From Streptococcus zalophi (GTDB lineage Bacteria > Bacillota > Bacilli > Lactobacillales > Streptococcaceae): a stretch of 64,000 nucleotides of DNA. The position numbers were made by a program, and so were the translations under genes. The notes beneath the pieces were generated by a model that saw only the letters and a program-made list of their open reading frames with translations, made no database searches and was not told the DNA's origin. Numbering within the stretch: position 1 is the stretch's first letter; each line of letters begins with the position of its first letter. Of the stretch, positions 28,344-38,908 are shown piece after piece. The DNA is taken from NCBI RefSeq assembly GCF_016481285.1, contig NZ_JAENBP010000006.1:1-64000 (forward strand). The letters are read 5' to 3'.

Positions 28344-29963
28344 TTATTGCCAAAGAGCTTTTACTTTTTCTTGGATTTCTTGATTTTCTAAGAAGTCGTC
28401 ATAGGTTTCATCAATGCGATCGATGACACCATTTTTTGAAATGATAACAATATGGTTGGCGAGTGTTTGAATAAACTCATGGTCATGACTAGCAAAAATA
28501 ATGTTTTCTTTGAATTTTTTCAAACCATCATTAAGGCTTGAAATTGACTCCAAATCTAAATGGTTAGTTGGATCATCAAGAACAAGAACATTTGATTTCA
28601 ATAACATTAACTTAGACAACATGACACGAACTTTTTCACCACCAGAAAGGACATTAACAGGCTTGTTAACTTCTTCTCCGCTAAAGAGCATGCGTCCTAA
28701 GAAACCTCTAAGGAAAGTATTGTCGTCTTCTTCCTTACTAGCAAATTGGCGGAGCCAATCTAAAATAGAGTCTTTACTTTCAAACTCACGGGAATTATCT
28801 TTTGGTAGGTAGCTACGGCTGGTTGTAATTCCCCATTTAATGGTTCCTTCATAGTCAATATCTCCCATTAAAGCACGAATAAGTGCCGTTGTTTGAATAT
28901 CATTTTGACCAATAATAGCTGTTTTATCACCAGGATAAAGAATGAAGCTGATATTATCTAGAATAACTTCCCCATCTATGGTGACTTTTAAGTTTTCCAC
29001 AGTTAGTAACTCTTTTCCAGTTTCACGTTCAGATTTGAAATTAATGAAGGGATATTTACGGCTAGAAGGAACAATTTCTTCCAATTCAATTTTTTCAAGC
29101 ATTTTTTTACGTGACGTTGCTTGTTTGGATTTAGAAGCATTGGCTGAGAATCTGGCTACGAATTCTTTTAATTCTTTGATTTTTTCTTCTGCCTTAGCAT
29201 TACGGTCTGATTGTAAACGAAGGGCTAATTCACTTGATTCTTTCCAGAAATCATAATTCCCCACAAAGATTTTGATTTTTCCAAAATCAAGATCGGCCAT
29301 GTGAGTACAAACTTTATTTAAAAAGTGACGGTCATGGGAAACAACAATAACGGTATTTTCAAAATCAATTAAGAAATCTTCCAACCAACTGATGGATTGA
29401 ATATCAAGACCGTTAGTTGGCTCATCAAGTAAAAGCACATCTGGTTTACCAAATAAAGCTTTGGCTAGTAAGACTTTCACCTTATCACCATTAGTTAACT
29501 CACTCAAATTAAGATAGTGTAATTCTTCAGGAATATTAAGGTTTTGGAGTAGTTGAGCAGCTTCACTTTCAGCTTCCCATCCTCCTAATTCTGCAAAATC
29601 ACTTTCTAATTCTGCAGCACGAACCCCATCTTCTTCAGAAAAATCTGGTTTCATATAGATGTCATCTTTTTCTTTCATGATGCGATAGAGCTCTTCATTT
29701 CCCATAATCACAACATCAATAGCTCTAATATCTTCATAGTCATAATGATTTTGACGAAGAACAGAGAGGCGTTCATCTGGTCCAAGCGAGACACTTCCAG
29801 TGGTTGGTTCGATATCACCGGCTAGTATTTTCAAAAATGTTGACTTTCCTGCACCATTGGCCCCGATTAAGCCATAAGTATTTCCCGCAGTAAATTTGAT
29901 ATTGACCTCATCAAAAAGTTTACGGTCACTAAATCTAAGGGATACATCTGAAACTGTAAGCAA
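28344..29963 (-). CDS. ABC-F family ATPase (YkpA/YbiT type)
   Basis: A 539-residue soluble protein of two ABC domains without membrane segments, the plan of ABC-F ribosome-associated factors. The first domain has Walker A GANGAGKST (36-44), signature-like LTNGDK and Walker B LLLDEPTNGLD. The interdomain linker (about 245-320) is Lys/Glu-rich. In the second domain the signature LSGGEK and Walker B LVLDDPTNHLD are intact, but the Walker A place reads GQNDIQTTAL, lacking the usual Gly-Lys-Ser/Thr. The lineage resembles YkpA/YbiT rather than antibiotic-resistance ABC-Fs. It is a single-gene unit. Confidence 0.92.
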   Translation of the reverse strand: MLTVSDVSLRFSDRKLFDEVNIKFTAGNTYGLIGANGAGKSTFLKILAGDIEPTTGSVSLGPDERLSVLRQNHYDYEDIRAIDVVIMGNEELYRIMKEKDDIYMKPDFSEEDGVRAAELESDFAELGGWEAESEAAQLLQNLNIPEELHYLNLSELTNGDKVKVLLAKALFGKPDVLLLDEPTNGLDIQSISWLEDFLIDFENTVIVVSHDRHFLNKVCTHMADLDFGKIKIFVGNYDFWKESSELALRLQSDRNAKAEEKIKELKEFVARFSANASKSKQATSRKKMLEKIELEEIVPSSRKYPFINFKSERETGKELLTVENLKVTIDGEVILDNISFILYPGDKTAIIGQNDIQTTALIRALMGDIDYEGTIKWGITTSRSYLPKDNSREFESKDSILDWLRQFASKEEDDNTFLRGFLGRMLFSGEEVNKPVNVLSGGEKVRVMLSKLMLLKSNVLVLDDPTNHLDLESISSLNDGLKKFKENIIFASHDHEFIQTLANHIVIISKNGVIDRIDETYDDFLENQEIQEKVKALWQ

Positions 29964-30042
29964 TTTTCTACCTCATTATCTCTTTCTTGTTTTCTTCATT
30001 CTACACGAAAATTGGTCGTTTTTCAACGATTATAGAGAATGA

Positions 30043-30915
30043 TTACATTGGGTATAAAACTTCTTCATCCATTGTATGGTGATCTTTTGTCAAACTAAAC
30101 CCTCTTCCCATAACTTGAGAGGCTGGCATGACGATAACAAACGCAGCTTCATCAATGTTTTGGATTTCTTTTTGTAATCTAGGAATCTCATTGGTTGAAA
30201 GAGTAGTCATAATCATGTGTCGTTGTTGACCGGTAAAACCACCAGTGATAGGAATTTCTGTTACCCCACGTTCAATTGTTGTTGTGATTAATTCTTTGAT
30301 TTGTTCTTGTTTGCGTGAAATAATCATCACATTTTTAGAAGCTTTTAGACCAGAAAGCATAATGTTTATGACATAGCCAATCGTAATGAGTGAAATGATT
30401 GAAAACATCACAGTATCAGCATCAAAGGCGATTAAACCAATTATAACCACAATACCATCAACAATAGTCATAACAACTCCTAAAGAAAGAGAAGAATAAT
30501 TGTAAATGATTTGTGTAATGATACTTGTTCCACCAGTAGAAGAATTTCCTAAAAAGACAATACCAAGACCAATTCCCATAATGACACCACCAAATATAGA
30601 GGCTAAAAGAGGGTTGTGAGTAATTGTTGGTAGTTTTTCTGTTAAACTGATAAAAACTGGGAAGATGAGAGAGCCGTAGACTGTTTTTAAAAAGGTTGCT
30701 TTTCCTAGAAAAAAGTAACACAAGGCTAAAAGTGGAATATTGGCAACCATGACAAAAATACCTGGGGACCAGCCAAATAATTCATTGGTGGCAATAGATA
30801 AACCTCCTAGTCCTCCAGAAACAATACGGTTTTCTAAAAACATGGCGTTAATACCAATGGCAGCGATAAAAGCACCAACGGTAACAAATAATAAATCACG
30901 AATTCTATTTTTCAT
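30043..30915 (-). CDS. YitT family membrane protein (DUF161/DUF2179)
   Basis: The 290-residue protein has about five transmembrane helices in its first 200 residues (GGLGGLSIATNELFG and GNSSTGGTSIITQIIY are family-typical Gly-rich turns), followed by a cytoplasmic C-terminal DUF2179 domain of about 80 residues (QEQIKELITTTIERGVTEI; FVIVMPASQVMGRGF). YitT proteins are widespread in Firmicutes and uncharacterised. GAAAGGA precedes the ATG. It is divergent from trpS. Confidence 0.88.
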   Translation of the reverse strand: MKNRIRDLLFVTVGAFIAAIGINAMFLENRIVSGGLGGLSIATNELFGWSPGIFVMVANIPLLALCYFFLGKATFLKTVYGSLIFPVFISLTEKLPTITHNPLLASIFGGVIMGIGLGIVFLGNSSTGGTSIITQIIYNYSSLSLGVVMTIVDGIVVIIGLIAFDADTVMFSIISLITIGYVINIMLSGLKASKNVMIISRKQEQIKELITTTIERGVTEIPITGGFTGQQRHMIMTTLSTNEIPRLQKEIQNIDEAAFVIVMPASQVMGRGFSLTKDHHTMDEEVLYPM

Positions 30916-30982
30916 TGCTAGTTCCTTTCAAAAGAGTGACAAACTCTATTATCCTATTTAACAGGCACAACGTCAAGATATA

Positions 30983-30991
30983 TGTTATAAT
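30983..30991 (+). promoter_or_regulatory. Extended -10 promoter of trpS
   Basis: TGT-TATAAT lies about 30 bases before the trpS ATG; AAAGGAG follows seven bases before the ATG. No T-box-like leader fits between the promoter and the start, so tryptophanyl-tRNA control by a T-box is not indicated. Confidence 0.55.
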
Positions 30992-31020
30992 TTTATTAAT
31001 TTATATCAAAGGAGTTCAAA

Positions 31021-32052
31021 ATGGGAAAACCTATTATTCTGACAGGAGACCGACCAACAGGTAAATTACATGTTGGGCATTACGTTGGTAGTGTTAAAAA
31101 TCGTGTGCTTCTACAAAATGAAAATAAATATGACATGTTTATCTTTTTAGCTGATCAACAAGCACTTACTGATAATGCTAAAAATCCTGAAAAAATTATT
31201 GAATCTGTTGGAGAAGTGGCTCTAGATTATTTAGCAGTGGGATTAGACCCTAAAAAAGCAACCATTTTTCTTCAAAGTCAAATTCCAGAATTAGCAGAAT
31301 TAACAGTTTATTACATGAATTTGGTTTCTGTAGCACGTCTTCAAAGAAATCCAACCGTTAAAACTGAGATCGCGCAAAAAGGTTTTGGCGAAAGCATTCC
31401 AACAGGCTTTTTAGTCTATCCAATTTCTCAAGCAGCAGATATTACTGCCTTTAAAGCCAATCTTGTTCCTGCTGGCTCTGACCAAAAACCAATGATTGAA
31501 CAAACAAGAGAAATTGTTCGCTCTTTTAACCACACATACAAAACCGATGTTTTGGTGGAACCAGAAGGTCTTTTTCCAGAAAATGAAGCTGCTGGACGTT
31601 TACCTGGGTTAGATGGTAATGCTAAAATGTCAAAATCGTTAAATAATGGGATTTATTTAGCTGATGATCCAGATACTCTTAAGAAAAAAATTATGAGCAT
31701 GTATACTGATCCAAATCATATTCGTGTGGAAGATCCAGGTCAAATTGAAGGCAATATGGTCTTTCATTATTTAGATGTCTTTGGTAAAAAAGAGGATAAA
31801 GCAGAAATTGAACGTATGAAAGAACAGTATCAAAAAGGTGGTCTAGGTGATGTGAAAACAAAACGATTCCTTTTAGATATTATGGAAAGAGAATTAGCAC
31901 CAATAAGAAATAGACGTCTCGAATTTGCTAAAGATATGGGTGAAGTTTATCGCATGTTGGAAAAAGGCAGTGAAAAAGCGCGTGAAAAAGCAGCACAAAC
32001 CCTATCTGAAGTAAAATCAGCCATGGGAATCAACTATTTTAACAAGTTATAG
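31021..32052 (+). CDS. trpS: Tryptophanyl-tRNA synthetase
   Basis: A class I aminoacyl-tRNA synthetase charging tRNA-Trp. It has the HIGH-type motif HVGH (17-20), the KMSKS motif (202-206 region, [10 protein letters not shown]) and the family [11 protein letters not shown] context ([12 protein letters not shown]). The length of 343 is typical for the short bacterial form. It lies between a divergent YitT gene and guaB; guaB has its own promoter in the 107-base gap. The conserved streptococcal trpS-guaB neighbourhood supports the call. Confidence 0.97.
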   Translation: MGKPIILTGDRPTGKLHVGHYVGSVKNRVLLQNENKYDMFIFLADQQALTDNAKNPEKIIESVGEVALDYLAVGLDPKKATIFLQSQIPELAELTVYYMNLVSVARLQRNPTVKTEIAQKGFGESIPTGFLVYPISQAADITAFKANLVPAGSDQKPMIEQTREIVRSFNHTYKTDVLVEPEGLFPENEAAGRLPGLDGNAKMSKSLNNGIYLADDPDTLKKKIMSMYTDPNHIRVEDPGQIEGNMVFHYLDVFGKKEDKAEIERMKEQYQKGGLGDVKTKRFLLDIMERELAPIRNRRLEFAKDMGEVYRMLEKGSEKAREKAAQTLSEVKSAMGINYFNKL

Positions 32053-32080
32053 AAAAATAACATTTTTCAGTTTAAATTGA

Positions 32081-32108
32081 TTGACAAATTATCTTAGCAT
32101 GATATGAT
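32081..32108 (+). promoter_or_regulatory. Promoter of guaB
   Basis: TTGACA (32081-32086) and TATGAT (32103-32108) with a 16-base spacer lie about 50 bases before the guaB ATG. No purine riboswitch fits in the short leader. Confidence 0.75.
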
Positions 32109-32156
32109 AGTAACAATCCATTTTAAGCATTATTACATTTAGAAAAGAGGAGCTGA

Positions 32157-33641
<1,485 letters not shown>

Positions 33642-33659
33642 AATAATTAGTGACTAAAT

Positions 33660-33690
33660 GACACCACTATCAGTCTATGGTAGTGGTGTC
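33660..33690 (+). terminator. Terminator of guaB
   Basis: A 10-bp stem GACACCACTA/TAGTGGTGTC with an 11-base loop, followed by TCTTAATTTT. Confidence 0.8.
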
Positions 33691-33705
33691 TCTTAATTTT
33701 ATATA

Positions 33706-33742
33706 TTTACATAGTTGTAAATTTAATTTACAACTATGTAAA
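33706..33742 (+). promoter_or_regulatory. Double palindromic operator before the sugar transporter gene
   Basis: Two 16-bp palindromes of form TTTACA-N4-TGTAAA (33706-33721 and 33727-33742) are exact reverse complements of each other, separated by TTTAA. They lie 19 bases before the ATG. The central part also fits the GlnR consensus TGTNA-N7-TNACA (33716-33732). A third copy of the 16-mer occurs at 36170. Confidence 0.6.
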
Positions 33743-33761
33743 GTTTCTGTAAAGGAGAAAA

Positions 33762-34631
33762 ATGGAAGGAATATTATTTGCCCTCGTTCCGATGTTTGCT
33801 TGGGGGAGCATTGGTTTTGTTAGTAATAAAATTGGAGGAACAGCAAACCAACAAACCTTTGGAATGACAATTGGTTCCTTGTTTTTTGGAATTGTTGTTT
33901 ATTTAATCGCTAGACCCCAATTATCTATTCAACTATGGGTGTTTGGAATCATAGGTGGTATTCTTTGGTCATTAGGTCAAAATAGACAGTTTACTGCAAT
34001 GAAACATATGGGAGTTTCTGTTGCCAATCCATTGTCAAGTGGCAGTCAACTTGTTTTTGGTAGTTTAATTGGTGCTTTTATCTTTCATGAATGGACCACT
34101 AGTGTTCATTTTTCATTAGGTGGGTTAGCTTTACTTTTTTTAGTCATTGGCTTTTATTTTTTAAGTAAAGTTGATCCTTCTAGAGAAGAAAAAGAAAGTA
34201 AGTTAACTAATTTTAATAAAGGTTTTATTGCTCTTGCTTTTTCAACATTTGGTTACCTTGCCTATACTATTTTATTTAATAATATCATGGCGTTTGATGT
34301 TTTATCTGTTATTTTGCCTATGGCTGTTGGGATGATTATTGGCTCTAGTTATTTTCTAAAATTTCAATTAGATTTTTCACCTCTTGTTTTGAAAAATTCC
34401 CTGGTGGGTATTTTATGGGGGTTTGGTAATCTTTTTATGTTGTTGGCTGCTTCTTCTGCTGGTTTAGCTATTGCTTTTAGTTTTTCACAATTAGGTGCTA
34501 TTATTTCAATTATTGGTGGTATTGTTGTTCTTGGTGAAAAGAAAACCAAGAAAGAAATGAAGTGGGTTCTTATTGGCATACTTTGTTTTCTAGTTGGAGC
34601 CACTTTATTAGGTATTGTCAAGTCATACTAA
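33762..34631 (+). CDS. GRP-family sugar (glucose/ribose-type) uptake transporter
   Basis: The 289-residue protein has about ten transmembrane helices in the drug/metabolite transporter fold; MEGILFALVPMFAWGSIGFVSNKIGG and the repeated Gly-rich turns match the GRP family of GlcU/RbsU sugar-proton symporters. The substrate cannot be told; glucose and ribose are the known ones. AAGGAG lies upstream of the ATG. It is monocistronic, between guaB and the convergent recF gene, and starts directly after a striking palindromic operator. Confidence 0.85.
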   Translation: MEGILFALVPMFAWGSIGFVSNKIGGTANQQTFGMTIGSLFFGIVVYLIARPQLSIQLWVFGIIGGILWSLGQNRQFTAMKHMGVSVANPLSSGSQLVFGSLIGAFIFHEWTTSVHFSLGGLALLFLVIGFYFLSKVDPSREEKESKLTNFNKGFIALAFSTFGYLAYTILFNNIMAFDVLSVILPMAVGMIIGSSYFLKFQLDFSPLVLKNSLVGILWGFGNLFMLLAASSAGLAIAFSFSQLGAIISIIGGIVVLGEKKTKKEMKWVLIGILCFLVGATLLGIVKSY

Positions 34632-34658
34632 AAAGCAGTTCATTAATGAACTGCTTTT
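34631..34658. terminator. Bidirectional terminator between the transporter gene and recF
   Basis: A 28-bp perfect palindrome around AGCAGTTCATTAATGAACTGCT flanked by A and T runs. The recF stop codon is inside its loop region. Confidence 0.88.
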
Positions 34659-35746
34659 TTTTGTTTAATCCCACCACTTTCGATAAGAAATAGTTGGATA
34701 TCATCAGGAATTTGGTGGAGATGATCTAGACTTGTTGTCGTGATAAATGTTTGAACACTTTCATGAATGTTTTCTAATAATTTAAGTTGACGATGGTTGT
34801 CAAGTTCACTCATAACATCATCTAAAAGTAAAATAGGGTAATCATTTATCGTTTCTTTAATCAGATCTATTTCTGCCAATTTTAAAGATAATATAAGGCT
34901 TCGATGTTGGCCTTGACTGCCAAAGTTAGCCTCTATATTATTAATCAAAAACAAGATATCATCTCTGTGCGGGCCTATACTGGTATTCTTTTTAAATAAA
35001 TCTCTGTCAAGCTGTTTTTTTAATTGTTTACGAAAGGCTTCTTCAACAGTGTTTTCATCTGTAAACTTGACAGAAGATTGATAAGACATCGACAGGTGTT
35101 CTTGTTGGTTGGAAATCTGTAAATGATGTTGATTGGCTTTTGTTGCCAATTTTTTAATAAATGATAGTCGTTGACGGATAACTTGACTTCCATAAGTTAT
35201 CAATTGTTCGTCTAGAACACTCAAAAAGACAGGATCAATTTTAGCCGTTGTTTTGAGATAACTATTACGTTGTTTTAAAACATGGTTGTAATTTGATAAA
35301 TCTGTTAAATACAGAGGTTTAATTTGTCCAAGATCGATATCGATGAATTTTCTTCTTAGACTTGGTGAACCTTTAATCAGTTGTAAATCCTCAGGTGCAA
35401 ATAAAACAACAGGAAGGTGACCAATATAATCAGATAATTTTGATTGCTTTAAATGATTAACTTTTGTGATTCGCCCCTTATCTGACAAGCTAATATCAAG
35501 TGTTAATTTTCCTTGTAGACGATTGACATTACCAGAAACGTTTAAATGATTTTGTGAAAAGGCAATTAATTCTTTATCAGATTTAGCACGATGACTTCTT
35601 GTCAATGAGAGAAAATAAATGGCTTCAATGAGATTGGTCTTGCCCTGTGCGTTTTTACCTACGAAAACGTTAAGATGAGGTGAAAAATCGAGGTTAGCAT
35701 TGGTGTAATTTCGAAAATTTAGAAGTTTCAATGATTCAAGTTGCAT
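34643..35746 (-). CDS. recF: DNA replication and repair protein RecF
   Basis: RecF is an SMC/ABC-like ATPase that helps load RecA at single-strand gaps. Walker A is [14 protein letters not shown] (28-41), the signature region near [17 protein letters not shown] and Walker [12 protein letters not shown] in the last third. The length of 367 is typical. It follows yaaA by two bases. In Bacillus the same pair lies between dnaN and gyrB; in streptococci, as here, yaaA-recF has moved to the other side of the origin. Confidence 0.96.
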   Translation of the reverse strand: MQLESLKLLNFRNYTNANLDFSPHLNVFVGKNAQGKTNLIEAIYFLSLTRSHRAKSDKELIAFSQNHLNVSGNVNRLQGKLTLDISLSDKGRITKVNHLKQSKLSDYIGHLPVVLFAPEDLQLIKGSPSLRRKFIDIDLGQIKPLYLTDLSNYNHVLKQRNSYLKTTAKIDPVFLSVLDEQLITYGSQVIRQRLSFIKKLATKANQHHLQISNQQEHLSMSYQSSVKFTDENTVEEAFRKQLKKQLDRDLFKKNTSIGPHRDDILFLINNIEANFGSQGQHRSLILSLKLAEIDLIKETINDYPILLLDDVMSELDNHRQLKLLENIHESVQTFITTTSLDHLHQIPDDIQLFLIESGGIKQKKAVH

Positions 35747-35748
35747 AG

Positions 35749-36087
35749 TTAGGTTCCTGGAAAACGAATAGCTGTTTTCTGTTTTTTATTTTCCTTGTTA
35801 AGTTCTTTAATTTTTTTTGCCAGGCGTTCTTTTTCAATGAGATCTTTTTGGTACTCTTTCATCTCATCAACACTTGGTGATGAGATTGAAATACTGGTAT
35901 TAATGCCAGGGATTTCTATTACATCTCCTCTATATAATTTTTTACCGCGGCGATTTTCTTCAGTACCATTTAATAAAACAGTATGCTGAGCTAAAAATTG
36001 TTTAACAGCTCCTCCAGTTTGAATAATCCCTTGATCTTTTAATAAAGACTGTAAAGTAATGTAGTCATCAAATAATTTGTAATCCAT
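35749..36087 (-). CDS. yaaA: S4-domain protein YaaA (recF partner)
   Basis: A small S4-like RNA-binding protein, [17 protein letters not shown] at the start, the S4 core at about 15-70 and a Lys/Glu-rich tail. Family members precede recF in many Firmicutes and have no established function. The ATG at 36087 is chosen because AAAGGTGA stands at good distance and the family starts there; a farther ATG at 36108 has no ribosome site. An extended -10 box (TGC-TATAAT, 36119-36111 on the minus strand) gives a short leader. Confidence 0.9.
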   Translation of the reverse strand: MDYKLFDDYITLQSLLKDQGIIQTGGAVKQFLAQHTVLLNGTEENRRGKKLYRGDVIEIPGINTSISISSPSVDEMKEYQKDLIEKERLAKKIKELNKENKKQKTAIRFPGT

Positions 36088-36110
36088 GATTTTCACCTTT
36101 CTATTCATAT

Positions 36111-36119
36111 ATTATAGCA
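36111..36119 (-). promoter_or_regulatory. Extended -10 promoter of yaaA-recF
   Basis: On the minus strand TGC-TATAAT lies 24 bases before the yaaA ATG. Transcription probably starts near 36104. Confidence 0.6.
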
Positions 36120-36169
36120 CAAAAGAGACTGAAAACGGTTGTTTCTATTTTTTAATTATTAAAAAATGG

Positions 36170-36185
36170 TTTACATAGTTGTAAA
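36170..36185 (+). promoter_or_regulatory. Single TTTACA-N4-TGTAAA palindrome in the yaaA/M16 divergent region
   Basis: TTTACATAGTTGTAAA is identical to the first half of the double operator at 33706. It lies about 55 bases upstream of the yaaA -10 box and 100 upstream of the M16 operon -10 box. Confidence 0.5.
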
Positions 36186-36284
36186 GGTCTTTTAAACTTA
36201 AAAAAATATTTTTATTTGTTTTATTATCCCTTGTTAAAATCATTTTTAATAAGAGATTTTACGGATGATTATATTGTTATAAAG

Positions 36285-36293
36285 TGTTATAAT
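36285..36293 (+). promoter_or_regulatory. Extended -10 promoter of the M16 peptidase operon
   Basis: TGT-TATAAT about 34 bases before the ATG at 36327. Confidence 0.6.
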
Positions 36294-36326
36294 GAGTGTT
36301 AATAAATGACTTTTAAAGGAAAATAC

Positions 36327-37577
36327 ATGAAAATAACAGATGGTGTAACACTACATTTTATAAAAACCAATCAGTTTAAAACCAATCATCTCACCTTTCG
36401 TTTTTCAAGTCAGTTAAACAAGAAAAATATGGCTAGTCGTTTTTTAGTTGCCAAAATGATTGAGATGGCGAGTGCTAACTTTCCTAATGCCACAAAGATG
36501 AGAGAAAAATTGGCAGATTTGCACGGTGCAACTCTCAACACATCAGTTTGGACGAAAGGTCTGGTTAATATTATCGATATTGATATTACTTTTTTACCAG
36601 ACCGTTTTTTGCTGTCTGAAGAATCTGTTTTAGAAGATATTATTCAATTTCTATCGCAATTACTATTTGAACCGTTGATTACCGTAGAACAATTTGAGTT
36701 AAAATCCTTTGAGGTCGTCAAACAAAATGCTATTCGTCAGTTAGAATTTGATTTAGAGGATTCTTTTTATTACAGCGAATTAGCACTTGATTCTCTTTTT
36801 TTTGAAAAAGAGGAGCTTCAATTAGCTCAAAGTGGCTCAAAAGAGATGTTAGAAAAAGAAAATGCTTTTACAACTTATCAAGAATTTAAACGGATGTTAA
36901 GTGATGATAACATTGATATTTTTTTACTAGGTCGCTTTGATGATGTTAAAGCAACTAATTTATTTAATCAATTTCCTTTAAAAAATCGACACAACAATCT
37001 CTCTTTTTTCCATCAACAAAAAGCTTCAAATATTACCAATGAAAAGATTGAAGAAAGAGATACTAGCCAGTCCATATTACAAATTGGTTATTCTTTTTCA
37101 ACACCAAAAAACTATAGAGAGAATTCATCACTACTTCTTTTAAATAGCATGCTAGGGGCTTTTTCGCATTCAAAATTATTTACCGAAATTAGACAAAAAG
37201 AGGGGTTGGCCTATAGTATCGGTAGTGAGTTAGACCTTTTTTTAGGTGCCTTATATATATATGCAGCAATTGATAGTCATCAAAGAAATAAAGTGATGGC
37301 AATGATTAATCGCCAGTTAAATTTAATTAAACTAGGTAGATTTTCGCATGCTTTTTTAAATCAAACTAAGGAATTTTTAATTACTCAAAGAAAAATTGTA
37401 TCCGACAACCCCAAGATGTTAATTGAAGAATGTTACAATCAAATTTTACCAGAAGCTTTCCAAGATCTGTCAACATTTATTGACAGTGTTAACAGTATTC
37501 GTAAAGAAGACATTCTGGAAGTTTCTAGCACAATAAAAATGAAATCAGTTTATTTTATGAGAGGAGCTTCATCATGA
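36327..37577 (+). CDS. M16-family peptidase-like protein, non-catalytic partner (YmfF-like)
   Basis: The 416-residue protein has the two-lobed M16 (pitrilysin/insulinase) fold but lacks the HxxEH zinc motif in the N-terminal lobe. The C-terminal lobe has REKEGLAYSIGS-like sequence (RQKEGLAYSIGSELD) typical of M16C. It overlaps the following gene, which has the motif, by four bases; pairs of inactive and active M16 subunits are the rule in Firmicutes. The ATG at 36327 is preferred because AAAGG stands seven bases upstream; an ATG at 36306 has none. It heads an operon running to ecfT. Confidence 0.88.
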   Translation: MKITDGVTLHFIKTNQFKTNHLTFRFSSQLNKKNMASRFLVAKMIEMASANFPNATKMREKLADLHGATLNTSVWTKGLVNIIDIDITFLPDRFLLSEESVLEDIIQFLSQLLFEPLITVEQFELKSFEVVKQNAIRQLEFDLEDSFYYSELALDSLFFEKEELQLAQSGSKEMLEKENAFTTYQEFKRMLSDDNIDIFLLGRFDDVKATNLFNQFPLKNRHNNLSFFHQQKASNITNEKIEERDTSQSILQIGYSFSTPKNYRENSSLLLLNSMLGAFSHSKLFTEIRQKEGLAYSIGSELDLFLGALYIYAAIDSHQRNKVMAMINRQLNLIKLGRFSHAFLNQTKEFLITQRKIVSDNPKMLIEECYNQILPEAFQDLSTFIDSVNSIRKEDILEVSSTIKMKSVYFMRGASS

Positions 37578-38848
37578 GTGATTTAAAAAAAATAGCTTAT
37601 AGTAGTATTGATGAAGATATTTTCTTCTCAGAACTTTCAAGTGGTTTACGCTTGTATTTAATACCAAAAAAAGACTTTCAAGAAGTTTATGCTATGATGA
37701 CTTGTCATTTTGGTTCTATTGACAACCACTTTACAGTGAATGACAAGAAAAAAGATTTTCCCCTGGGTATAGCTCATTTTTTGGAACATCAACTTTTTGA
37801 TAATGGGAGTCAAGAAGATATAGCTCAGCAATTTTCTAAGTTAGGTTCTGAGAGTAATGCCTTTACTGGTTTTGAAAAAACACACTATTATTTTTCAGGC
37901 AGCAACAATCTTTTAGCTTCACTTGATTTGTTGTTGACACTTGTTAGCAAGCATACCTTTACAGATGAGTCAATTAAAAAAGAAAAAGAGATTATCAAAA
38001 AAGAAATAGCTCTTTATCAAGATGATCCTGATAATCGTCTTTACGAAGGTGTTTTAAAAAATATGTATCCCAAGACAGCCTTAGCTGAAGATATTGTTGG
38101 AACAAACCACAGTATCGAAAAAATTACTGTAAAGCATCTTCAAGATTGTTTTTCCTTTTTTTATCAACCCTCTCATTTAGAGTTGGTTGTCATAGGTGAT
38201 TTTGATATTAATGAGGTTTACAGTAGTGTATCAACTGCTCAAAAAAAATGGGCGATTGATAAAAAACAAACGATTGACAGATTGCCTCTATCTTTACAGC
38301 CAGTGGTTAAAAAAAGTTCTATCATGATGCCGATTTCTATTTCAAAATTAGCTATTGGTATAAGGAGAACTGTTTCCAATAAGATTTTTTCAATGAAAGA
38401 AAAAATTAAAATTGATTTGTTTTTTTCTCTTCTGTTTGGTTGGACTTCTAAAGACTATCAGACGTGGTATGATAAAGGAATGATAGACGATTCTTTTTCT
38501 ATTGAGACCACACTATCTAATCGTTATCAATTTGTTGTTATTTCACTTGATACAAATCATCCTATAGCGATGTCTAGTCATATTAAAAAGAAAATAAAAA
38601 TGGTTTCTTCTAAAACCGATTTTACAAGTCAACAACTTGATCGGCTAAAAAAGGAAAGATATGGCGAATTTATTAGAAGTTTAGATGCATTAGATGTTTT
38701 AACACAACAACTAATTGAAGCTGATGATTCTTTTTATTTTGATTATCCTGATATCTTAATGTCAATTGGTTTAAATGAGGTTATTGAAGCAGGACAAGAA
38801 TTTTTAAATCATTCTGAATTAACAGAATTTATGATATTCCCAAAATAG
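37574..38848 (+). CDS. M16-family zinc peptidase, catalytic partner (YmfH-like)
   Basis: The 424-residue protein has the inverted zinc motif H68-F-L-E-H72 and a distal Glu-rich helix (KEKEIIKKEIALYQDDPDNR, about 137-156) that provides the third ligand. It therefore is the active subunit of the M16 pair. Substrates are unknown; related pairs have been linked to peptide maturation in other Firmicutes. The start overlaps the upstream stop (ATGA). It is followed after 60 bases by rodZ, which has a possible -10 of its own (TATAAT near 38874). Confidence 0.92.
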   Translation: MSDLKKIAYSSIDEDIFFSELSSGLRLYLIPKKDFQEVYAMMTCHFGSIDNHFTVNDKKKDFPLGIAHFLEHQLFDNGSQEDIAQQFSKLGSESNAFTGFEKTHYYFSGSNNLLASLDLLLTLVSKHTFTDESIKKEKEIIKKEIALYQDDPDNRLYEGVLKNMYPKTALAEDIVGTNHSIEKITVKHLQDCFSFFYQPSHLELVVIGDFDINEVYSSVSTAQKKWAIDKKQTIDRLPLSLQPVVKKSSIMMPISISKLAIGIRRTVSNKIFSMKEKIKIDLFFSLLFGWTSKDYQTWYDKGMIDDSFSIETTLSNRYQFVVISLDTNHPIAMSSHIKKKIKMVSSKTDFTSQQLDRLKKERYGEFIRSLDALDVLTQQLIEADDSFYFDYPDILMSIGLNEVIEAGQEFLNHSELTEFMIFPK

Positions 38849-38908
38849 TTAAAAATATTGATTTTAATTTGATATAATAGATGTATTAGAGAAAGGTTGG
38901 AATAAATT

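Noticed and set aside
30991-31020. T-box leader before trpS
   Set aside because: The promoter is only about 30 bases from the start codon, too short for a T-box, and no GGTGG-type motif is seen.
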